Below, one piece after another: positions 1-5,072 of a stretch of 13,263 nt of DNA. A program made the position numbers and the translations under genes. The DNA is from an uncultured Bacilli bacterium (lineage in GTDB: Bacteria; Bacillota_I; Bacilli_A; RFN20; CAG-826), in the NCBI GenBank assembly GCA_905236085.1, contig CAJOOD010000038.1:1-13263 (forward strand), read 5' to 3'. How positions within the stretch are numbered: the first letter of the stretch is position 1; the number at the start of each line of letters is the position of its first letter. Below the pieces are notes generated by a model. It was not told the origin of the DNA, searched no databases, and saw nothing but the letters and a program-made list of their open reading frames with translations.

Positions 1-1185
1 AAAGGTTGGAGGCGCTACTTCTGTTTGATTAGCAAAATAAATTTTTAATCGACCTCCATTAAAGTTAGGAGCCTCATTCATAGTTTGGGCATCTTGAATT
101 ATTTGGTTCAATAAAGAGGTTTGAATTCTAAGATGATATGCCTCATAAACATAAGTGATAGCATCAAATAATTTATTAATTCTCGATTTTGTTTTAGCGG
201 ATAAAAATACGATTGGAGCATAATCAAGAAATTGAAATTCGTTTCTAATTTTCTTGCTAAATTCATCCATAGCGTTTTGAGTGTGTTCCACTAAATCCCA
301 TTTATTTACTGCAATAATAATAGCTTTTTGCTGCTCAGTCGCATAAGAAACAACATGTTTATCTTGTTCTCTAATACCTTCATTCGCATCAATTGTCAGA
401 ATAACAACATCACTTCTTTCTATAGCAGATAGAGCTCTCATTGCTGCATATTTATCGACAGCTTCATAGATTGAGCCGCGCTTTTTTAATCCTGCGGTAT
501 CTATAGCTACATAAGCTTTACCATCTCTTTCAAAAGGGGTATCAATAGAGTCTCTAGTTGTTCCTTCAACATTAGAAACAATAACTCTTTCTTGATTCAA
601 AATAGCGTTCATCAGAGATGATTTACCAACATTAGGTCTTCCTATTAAAGAAAAAGTGATAGAGTCGTGATAATCATCGTCTTCATAAGTTGGTATTTCT
701 TTAACTATTCTATCTAATAAGTCGCCAACACCAATGCCATGTGCTCCACTTATTGCCATTGGATCACCAAGGCCTAATTGATAAAATTCATTTATGTCAC
801 CAATAAATTGTCCATCATCTATTTTGTTGACAGCAAGAATGATAGGCTTATCTACTTTGTAAAGCATTTTAGCCACCATTCTATCATCTTTGCTTATTCC
901 AAGTTTACCATCACAAACAAAAACAATAACATCTGCTTCTTCAATCGCTAATTTGGCTTGCTCTCTTATCTGTGTTTGAAATGTGTTATTTGCGATTTCA
1001 ATGCCACCTGTATCGATGAGATTAAATTGTTTATTAAGCCAAGTAACAGGACAATAAATTCTATCTCTAGTAATGCCAGCCTCATCATCTACGATGGAGT
1101 GTCTTTGACCCAAAATTCGATTAAATATGGTCGATTTGCCGACATTTGGCGAACCTATAATAGCAACTACAGGCTTTTTAGGCAT
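1..1185 (-). CDS. der: Ribosome-assembly GTPase Der (EngA), C-terminus missing
   Basis: Der is a tandem-GTPase factor that binds the 50S subunit during its maturation in the cytoplasm. The reading frame is open for 395 codons from an ATG at 1185 to the left edge. The family is usually about 436 residues, so roughly 40 C-terminal residues lie outside the window. Two complete G domains are visible. The first has P-loop GSPNVGKST at residues 11-19, DTGG at about 58-61 and NKID at 120-123. The second has P-loop GRPNVGKSS at 182-190, DTAG, and NKWD at 294-297. The KH-like domain begins near residue 350 and is cut. The gene starts inside the end of cmk (8-nt overlap), with a GGGGAAG ribosome-binding site within cmk, so the two are probably translationally coupled. 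The two-GTPase architecture makes the identification close to certain. Confidence 0.97.
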   Translation of the reverse strand, partial: MPKKPVVAIIGSPNVGKSTIFNRILGQRHSIVDDEAGITRDRIYCPVTWLNKQFNLIDTGGIEIANNTFQTQIREQAKLAIEEADVIVFVCDGKLGISKDDRMVAKMLYKVDKPIILAVNKIDDGQFIGDINEFYQLGLGDPMAISGAHGIGVGDLLDRIVKEIPTYEDDDYHDSITFSLIGRPNVGKSSLMNAILNQERVIVSNVEGTTRDSIDTPFERDGKAYVAIDTAGLKKRGSIYEAVDKYAAMRALSAIERSDVVILTIDANEGIREQDKHVVSYATEQQKAIIIAVNKWDLVEHTQNAMDEFSKKIRNEFQFLDYAPIVFLSAKTKSRINKLFDAITYVYEAYHLRIQTSLLNQIIQDAQTMNEAPNFNGGRLKIYFANQTEVAPPTF

Positions 1186-1855
1186 CGGTTTCTTCCCCTA
1201 TTTTTTTATTGATAATTTCTAAAACTTTTTCTACTGATTCATCTATTGATAGATATGATGTATCAAGCAATACAGAATCTGCAGCGGGTTTTAAAGGCGC
1301 AAAATCTCTATGTGAATCGATATAATCTCTTCTTCTGACATCGTTTTCAATTTCTTCTAATGTACAAGGAATGCCTTTAGAAAGATTTTCTTCATATCTT
1401 CTTACCGCTCTTGTTTCAACAGAAGCGATTTGATAAATTTTTACTTCCGCATTTGGTAAAACATATGTGCCAATATCTCTTCCATCCATTACAACAGAAT
1501 CTTTTTCAGCCATTTTTCTTTGTTGCTCAACGAGGAATAATCTAATTTGTTTATAAGAAGCAATATAAGAAACTTGGCTAGAAACCCAAGGTTGTCTAAT
1601 ATCTGAAGAAACATCTTCTCCATTGCAAAGAACAATATGTCCAGGTTTTAGTTCGATATTGACTTCAGGAATTAATTTATTGCAAGCTTCTTCATCTTGG
1701 CAATTCACTCCTTTTTTAATAGCGTACCATGTAAAAGCTCGATACATTGCACCGGTATCAATATAAGTAATTTTTAAAATATCTGCGACTTTTTTGGCTA
1801 CGGTAGATTTACCAGCTGCAGCTGGCCCATCGATTGCGACTGCTATTTTTTTCAT
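1178..1855 (-). CDS. cmk: Cytidylate kinase (CMP/dCMP kinase)
   Basis: Cmk phosphorylates CMP and dCMP with ATP in pyrimidine nucleotide salvage and recycling, in the cytoplasm. The product is 225 residues, the usual length for the bacterial enzyme. Visible motifs are the P-loop GPAAAGKST at residues 10-18, YIDTGAMYR at 31-39 (nucleotide-monophosphate binding), DGRDIG at 124-129, and the lid-region RDYIDSHRDFAPL at about 177-189. The frame extends eight codons further upstream, but the ATG at 1855 is chosen because it begins the conserved MKKIAVAIDG and is preceded by AGGGGGA at 1871-1865. It lies 1 nt after the stop of the upstream small membrane protein gene and overlaps der by 8 nt, giving a three-gene unit. 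A cmk-der neighbourhood is common in Firmicutes. Here no rpsA-like gene lies between them. Confidence 0.96.
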   Translation of the reverse strand: MKKIAVAIDGPAAAGKSTVAKKVADILKITYIDTGAMYRAFTWYAIKKGVNCQDEEACNKLIPEVNIELKPGHIVLCNGEDVSSDIRQPWVSSQVSYIASYKQIRLFLVEQQRKMAEKDSVVMDGRDIGTYVLPNAEVKIYQIASVETRAVRRYEENLSKGIPCTLEEIENDVRRRDYIDSHRDFAPLKPAADSVLLDTSYLSIDESVEKVLEIINKKIGEETDA

Positions 1856-1856
1856 A

Positions 1857-2186
1857 TTATTTATTCCCCCTGAATGCAAAATATCCTAATATAATTAGAC
1901 CCACAAGAAGCACCACTATCAGTGTTATGCTAAGGATTGTGCTAATTCTTATACGGCCTTTTCTCTTGTTTATTTCTTTTTCTTTTTCATCTGTCTCGTT
2001 TAAGGCATTGATAACTTCACCAGAAATAATTGTTGATGTTACAGGTTGCTTATCTTTTTTTGAAGAACCAATCTCAATTATTTTATCATCGTCTTCGTTA
2101 TTGGTTTCTTTTTGCATGGTAACATCGTTATAATTTTTTAACGAATTACGATATTTTTCATATTTTTTTACTCTGGTCTCTTCCAT
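1857..2186 (-). CDS. Small tail-anchored membrane protein, function unknown
   Basis: The product is 109 residues and I do not recognise it as a named family. Residues 1-81 are hydrophilic and highly charged, including a KETNNEDDDK acidic stretch and a basic NKRKGRIR segment just before the membrane. Residues about 83-103 form one hydrophobic transmembrane helix (ILSITLIVVLLVGLIILGYF), followed by only five residues (FRGNK is the end). The basic flank suggests the large N-terminal part is cytoplasmic. The ATG at 2186 has only a weak AAAAG-like ribosome-binding site; an internal ATG at 2117 has none better. It is the first gene of a cmk-der unit. In Bacillus the ribU-fer-to-cmk region contains YpbE, a protein with a charged N-terminus, one membrane helix and an external LysM domain. 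This could be a LysM-less relative, but that is inference from gene order and topology only. Confidence 0.72.
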   Translation of the reverse strand: MEETRVKKYEKYRNSLKNYNDVTMQKETNNEDDDKIIEIGSSKKDKQPVTSTIISGEVINALNETDEKEKEINKRKGRIRISTILSITLIVVLLVGLIILGYFAFRGNK

Positions 2187-2214
2187 ATCTTTTATATATT
2201 AATATAAATGCGAA

Positions 2215-2223
2215 ATTTTATCA
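2215..2223 (-). promoter_or_regulatory. Candidate extended -10 promoter for the small membrane protein-cmk-der unit
   Basis: On the minus strand this reads TGATAAAAT, an extended -10 (TGn) joined to a TAAAAT hexamer five-sixths matching consensus. No good -35 hexamer lies 16-18 bp upstream. A start near 2208 would give a leader of about 22 nt to the ATG at 2186. A perfect TATAAT at 2261-2256 on the same strand is an alternative -10, also without a clear -35. The surrounding DNA is very AT-rich, so chance matches are easy. Confidence 0.3.
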
Positions 2224-2290
2224 CTATAAAAAGGAAAAATATTTTTTATTTTTTGATTATATGTGATGGATGCTTATAAAAATGGAATGT

Positions 2291-2306
2291 GTTAGTACTT
2301 ACTAAC
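2291..2306. promoter_or_regulatory. Perfect 16-bp palindrome upstream of ferredoxin, candidate operator
   Basis: GTTAGTA-CT-TACTAAC consists of two perfect 7-bp arms around a 2-bp centre. It lies between the weak -35 region and the likely -10 (TATATT, 2313-2318) of the ferredoxin gene, a typical place for a dimeric repressor such as TetR, MarR or GntR types. The loop is too short and the arms too AT-rich for a convincing RNA hairpin, so a DNA-binding role is more likely. The regulator is unknown and no regulator gene is adjacent. Confidence 0.45.
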
Positions 2307-2312
2307 TTTTTT

Positions 2313-2318
2313 TATATT
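2313..2318 (+). promoter_or_regulatory. Probable -10 element of the ferredoxin gene
   Basis: TATATT sits about 55 bp before the ferredoxin ATG, leaving room for a leader of about 48 nt that carries the strong AGGAGG site. The hexamer 17 bp upstream (TGTTAG) is a poor -35 and overlaps the palindrome at 2291-2306. Transcription may therefore be weak without an activator, or controlled by whatever binds the palindrome. Confidence 0.35.
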
Positions 2319-2372
2319 GAAAGATGGGTAAAAGACAAATAAAATAAATTTACCTTGTAGGAGGAAATTTTG

Positions 2373-2549
2373 ATGGCAAGAATTAAACTAAAAGTCGATA
2401 CAACTGCATGCATTGGCTGTGGTACTTGTGTTGGCGTTTATCCTGATGATTTTGTCTTCAACGCTGATGGTTTAGCAGAAGTCGTTTCTGGTGAAGCCGA
2501 AGAAGAAGCAAAAGATGTTTGCCCAGTTGGCGCAATCGTTGAAGATTAA
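2373..2549 (+). CDS. fer: Single-cluster [4Fe-4S] ferredoxin
   Basis: This is a 58-residue soluble electron carrier. Cysteines 13, 16 and 19 (CIGCGTC) and the remote C50 of a CP motif (DVCPVGAI) supply the four ligands of one [4Fe-4S] cluster. Where a two-cluster ferredoxin has a fourth cysteine in the CxxCxxCxxxCP pattern, this protein has Y23-P24, and only one further Cys exists, so only one cluster can form. The middle and C-terminal parts are strongly acidic, as usual for ferredoxins. The ATG at 2373 is fixed by AGGAGG at 2359-2364, eight bases upstream. It is monocistronic, runs opposite to its neighbours, and ends at a hairpin terminator shared with ribU. Ferredoxin next to the riboflavin transporter gene is also the Bacillus arrangement. 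It is a likely client of the SUF system encoded further right. Codons are biased toward C-ending forms (GTC, GGC, ATC), suggesting high expression. Confidence 0.95.
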   Translation: MARIKLKVDTTACIGCGTCVGVYPDDFVFNADGLAEVVSGEAEEEAKDVCPVGAIVED

Positions 2550-2574
2550 TTAATCTCAACAGCTAAAATAAACA

Positions 2575-2601
2575 AAAAAGGCCAGATTTGCTGGTCTTTT
2601 T
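2575..2601. terminator. Bidirectional intrinsic terminator between fer and ribU
   Basis: The arms AAAAAGGCCAG (2575-2585) and CTGGTCTTTTT (2591-2601) pair over 11 positions with one G-U wobble around the loop ATTTG. The T-run reads as terminator U-tract on the plus strand for fer. The A-run (2574-2579) gives a six-T tract on the minus strand for ribU. It lies 25 bp past the fer stop and 7 bp past the ribU stop, so it serves both convergent transcripts. Confidence 0.9.
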
Positions 2602-2607
2602 GTTATA

Positions 2608-3393
2608 TTAATCAGTTTTTGTCTCAATGGAAGGTTCTTTGTTTTCTTCTTCTACTTCTTCAACTATTTTTTCTTTTTTCCAAGATAATCTTAGATATTT
2701 ATGTAAGGCTTTATAAACAAAGAACACCACTACTAACACTATACTATCTTTAATTGCATTAAGTGGTAAAACAGCAAACAAAGAATATGTCCAACCCAAG
2801 TCTTGAATTGCTGGATTAACCTTTTGACATACTGATAATAAAGCAGCGTCATCCATACCATAGAAGAATTCATAAAATGGCACTAATACAAATATGTTTA
2901 ATAGTACAGCACTTGTAATTTGAGTGACTGTAGAAATTCCAAAGCCTATAAATACCGATGATAATTTTCTTCTTTTTTGGTATAAAATTACTGATGGCAA
3001 AACAAAAAATAAAGTCATAAAGAAATCACCTATTTCACCAACACATGCCGTGGATGTCATTGGCAATTTAATAATTGTTTTTACTAATGTAACCATTATG
3101 GCAGGCAACGGACCATAGGCAAAGCCAACAATGAATATTGGTATCTCATCTAAGTGAACTGACATAAAAGGTGGTAAGAAAGGTAATTCAAATGTAAATA
3201 TTTTGACACAATATAAAATCGATGAAATTGCCCCAAAAACCCCAGTAATTGCAATGAATTTTACTAAATTACCTTTTCTTTTCTTAAAATCATAGATGGA
3301 ATAAAACACTAAAGCCGCGACTATTAATAGCAATATAGCCGCTAGAGCCCATTTAAACCAACCCATGAATTCTTGCATGCTAGTTGAATTCAT
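2608..3393 (-). CDS. ribU: Riboflavin-binding S component of an ECF transporter (RibU)
   Basis: RibU is the membrane substrate-binding subunit that takes up riboflavin together with a shared EcfA-EcfA'-EcfT energising module, which is not in this window. The product is 261 residues with hydrophobic segments near residues 15-35, 45-64, 83-105, 122-138, 146-172 and 203-230. The region at 109-120 (KLPMTSTACVGE) carries the lysine and TSTA/VGE signature of the RibU family. The protein is longer than the usual roughly 190-residue S component because of an extra N-terminal hydrophobic helix and a charged C-terminal tail (238-261, rich in E and K). The ATG at 3393 is set by AGGAGGA at 3407-3401. The gene sits directly behind an FMN riboswitch, independently supporting flavin specificity. 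The identification is firm; only the role of the extra N-terminal helix is unknown. Confidence 0.94.
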   Translation of the reverse strand: MNSTSMQEFMGWFKWALAAILLLIVAALVFYSIYDFKKRKGNLVKFIAITGVFGAISSILYCVKIFTFELPFLPPFMSVHLDEIPIFIVGFAYGPLPAIMVTLVKTIIKLPMTSTACVGEIGDFFMTLFFVLPSVILYQKRRKLSSVFIGFGISTVTQITSAVLLNIFVLVPFYEFFYGMDDAALLSVCQKVNPAIQDLGWTYSLFAVLPLNAIKDSIVLVVVFFVYKALHKYLRLSWKKEKIVEEVEEENKEPSIETKTD

Positions 3394-3400
3394 ATAAAAA

Positions 3401-3436
3401 TCCTCCTACTTCAGGGAGGAAAGCAAAGAACTAACA
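3401..3436 (-). promoter_or_regulatory. Riboswitch expression platform: Shine-Dalgarno sequester hairpin of ribU
   Basis: Read on the minus strand, UCCUCC (3420-3415), loop CUGAAGUA (3414-3407) and GGAGGA (3406-3401) form a 6-bp hairpin that hides the ribU Shine-Dalgarno sequence. The loop and left arm also contain CCCUGAAGUA (3416-3407), a perfect 10-base complement of UACUUCAGGG (3544-3535) at the 5' edge of the aptamer. Pairing of those two breaks the hairpin. Since UACUUCAGGG is needed for aptamer helix P1, ligand binding should free the hairpin and block translation. Five Us follow the hairpin, so some transcription termination cannot be excluded. Confidence 0.8.
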
Positions 3437-3543
3437 ACTTCTTTCATCCGGACTATACCGTTGGTTTAGGAATCACACCTAATCATGCTCTTTGAGCTCG
3501 CGGACTATACCGCCAGTCGACGATTTTAACGTCACCCTGAAGT
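3437..3543 (-). ncRNA. FMN riboswitch aptamer (RFN element)
   Basis: The minus strand carries the conserved RFN core: ACUUCAGGGUGA at the 5' end, CUGGCGGUAUAGUCCGCGAG in the middle, UUAGG/CCUAA hairpin arms, then a second GGUAUAGUCCGGAUGAAAG near the 3' end. Basal helix P1 pairs ACUUC (3543-3539) with GAAGU (3441-3437). A GACG/CGUC hairpin and a GCUC/GAGC hairpin account for two of the other arms. RFN aptamers bind FMN and shut off riboflavin synthesis or uptake genes; here the downstream gene is ribU. The element ends 44 nt before the ATG, with the sequester hairpin between them. Confidence 0.97.
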
Positions 3544-3549
3544 AAATAT

Positions 3550-3558
3550 ATATTAGCA
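3550..3558 (-). promoter_or_regulatory. Candidate extended -10 promoter for the FMN riboswitch-ribU transcript
   Basis: The minus strand reads TGCTAATAT, an extended -10 (TGn plus TAATAT). Initiation about 7 nt downstream would fall near 3543, exactly where the 5' strand of aptamer helix P1 begins. The hexamer 17 bp upstream (TTTCGC) is a poor -35. No terminator hairpin is visible between the parA stop at 3581 and this point, so readthrough from parA into the riboswitch is also possible. Confidence 0.45.
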
Positions 3559-3580
3559 CAGTAAATAAGATAGCGAAATA

Positions 3581-4348
3581 TTATTTGTGATTATCCATTA
3601 TTTCTTTAGCTAAAGATATATAGGCCTTTGAACCAGATGATGTTGGTCGATACATAGTCACTGGTATTCCTTTAACTTCACTTTCAACTAAAGATATATT
3701 TCTAGGGATAGTGGTAATAAAAGTATTGTTTTTAAACAATCCTCTTATTTCACTAGCTACTTCGACTGCTAAACGAATTTTTGGATCATACATGGTTAAT
3801 AAAAAGCCTTCAATGCTTAAAGTTGGATTATAAGTGTTTTGTATAGTAGAAATAAAAGCTAATATTTGAGAAATGGCATTTTGAGCAAAATATTCACATT
3901 GCACTGGTATTAAAACAGTTTTGCAAGCACTTAAAGAAATAGTGGTTAATAGGCCTAAAGATGGAGGGCAATCAATAATCACATAATCATAATTTTTATT
4001 AATTTTCTCCATGTAATCTTTTAATAGATATTGAGGTTTTTCGACTTTTCCATAAACATCCAGTTCTAAGTTAGACAGAATTAATTTAGGAGATATAAGG
4101 TCTAAATTCTTACAGGGAGTCTTTCTTATAACCTTGTTTATATCGTAATCATTAGCAAAAACATCATAGATACTCTTTGATATCAATGAAACATCAACAC
4201 CTAAACCATGAGATGAATTTCCTTGCGGATCCATGTCAATCAAAAGAACTTGCTTATTAAAATGGGCAAGTGCGGCAGATAAATTAATCGCAGTAGTTGA
4301 CTTACCAACTCCGCCTTTTTGACTGACAATAGCAATTACATTATTCAT
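3581..4348 (-). CDS. parA: ParA/Soj-family chromosome-partition ATPase
   Basis: ParA-type ATPases dimerise on ATP, bind DNA non-specifically, and drive origin segregation with ParB or modulate DnaA (Soj in Bacillus). The product is 255 residues, normal for chromosomal Soj. It has the deviant Walker A KGGVGKST at residues 11-18 with signature Lys11, the DMDPQGN box at 38-44, and Walker B VIIDCPPSLG at 123-132. There is no N-terminal DNA-binding extension of the plasmid ParA (type Ia) kind. The ATG at 4348 is the only sensible start because the P-loop follows at once, although the ribosome-binding site is weak. It is last in the sufC-to-parA block, 19 nt after rsmG. In most Firmicutes parB (spo0J) follows directly, but here the next gene is ribU and no ParB is encoded in the window. 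MinD/Mrp relatives are less likely given the Soj-like C-terminus (VTMYRPTSSGSKAYISLAKE). Confidence 0.93.
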   Translation of the reverse strand: MNNVIAIVSQKGGVGKSTTAINLSAALAHFNKQVLLIDMDPQGNSSHGLGVDVSLISKSIYDVFANDYDINKVIRKTPCKNLDLISPKLILSNLELDVYGKVEKPQYLLKDYMEKINKNYDYVIIDCPPSLGLLTTISLSACKTVLIPVQCEYFAQNAISQILAFISTIQNTYNPTLSIEGFLLTMYDPKIRLAVEVASEIRGLFKNNTFITTIPRNISLVESEVKGIPVTMYRPTSSGSKAYISLAKEIMDNHK

Positions 4349-4367
4349 AACTATTTATAATAACCTA

Positions 4368-5072
4368 TTAAAGGGGTTTTGTAATAATAAATTTATAATC
4401 CCTTGGATAACGAGTATCGTTTTCTTTGTTCTTAACAAATATAAGATTAGTTCTATCTTCTTTACTTTCAGGTAGAATATATTTATCTTTTTTAAGCAAA
4501 GTGATATTTAATCTTTTCATCGCTAGATATGCAACATTATATTCTTCTTCGGCTTTTTGTGATTTCATGGCAATAAAATTGCCACCGACTTTAACAAATG
4601 GAACGCATAATTCTATTAAAACATTTAAGGCCGCGACGGCTCGAGCAATAGCCGCATCAAAATATTCTCGATGATTTCTAATATATATTTCTGCACGATC
4701 ATTGATAACACAGACATTATCAAGCCCTAATTCTTTAGCAACATCTTTTAAATGAACACATTTTTTTCTAGTTGCTTCTAATAAAACGAATTGACCTTGT
4801 GGATATAAAATTGCTAAAACAATACCAGGAAATCCTGCTCCCGAACCAACATCTAAAGTATTCTTTCCGTTAAAATCAAAGTCGTGACCTGCTAAAGCGG
4901 AATCTAATATCATTTTTTCCACAAAAGTCTCTTCATCTTTAATCGCAGTAAGATTAAAAGCTTTATTTTTGGTCAAAACAATATCCATAAAACGATGAAG
5001 TTTTTCTACCTGCTCATCGTTAATATTTGTTATAAAACACTGCAATTCGGACTTTAATTGTTCGAAATTCAT
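4368..5072 (-). CDS. rsmG: 16S rRNA (guanine-527-N7)-methyltransferase RsmG (GidB)
   Basis: RsmG uses S-adenosylmethionine to methylate N7 of G527 in the 530 loop of 16S rRNA; loss gives low-level streptomycin resistance in several bacteria. The product is 234 residues, close to the roughly 239 of Bacillus. Visible family features are NLTAI at residues 40-44, the SAM-binding DVGSGAGFPG at 74-83, the acidic E99 region (LLEATRKK) that contacts the cofactor ribose, ARAVA at 143-147, and the KVGGNFIAMK strand at 161-170. Its ATG at 5072 overlaps the mnmG stop by one base (TAATG), and AAAAGGGGT just inside mnmG serves as ribosome-binding site, so translation is coupled. The mnmG-rsmG pairing is conserved widely across bacteria near the origin. 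Confidence 0.97.
   Translation of the reverse strand: MNFEQLKSELQCFITNINDEQVEKLHRFMDIVLTKNKAFNLTAIKDEETFVEKMILDSALAGHDFDFNGKNTLDVGSGAGFPGIVLAILYPQGQFVLLEATRKKCVHLKDVAKELGLDNVCVINDRAEIYIRNHREYFDAAIARAVAALNVLIELCVPFVKVGGNFIAMKSQKAEEEYNVAYLAMKRLNITLLKKDKYILPESKEDRTNLIFVKNKENDTRYPRDYKFIITKPL

Noticed and set aside
958..1212. Plus-strand frame of 84 codons opposite der
   Set aside because: It is antisense to the G1 domain of der, has no ribosome-binding site, and its translation shows no recognisable protein features.
1856..1879. Longer cmk start adding eight codons
   Set aside because: The added residues lie inside the upstream gene and over the AGGGGGA ribosome-binding site of the ATG at 1855, where the conserved Cmk N-terminus begins.
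2291..2306. FapR operator upstream of ferredoxin
   Set aside because: The TTAGTA half-site is shared, but FapR sites have a wider spacing between half-sites, and no fatty-acid synthesis gene is near.
3545..3580. Intrinsic terminator after parA
   Set aside because: No GC-containing hairpin with a T-run is present on the minus strand between the parA stop and the riboswitch; only an extended -10-like sequence is seen.
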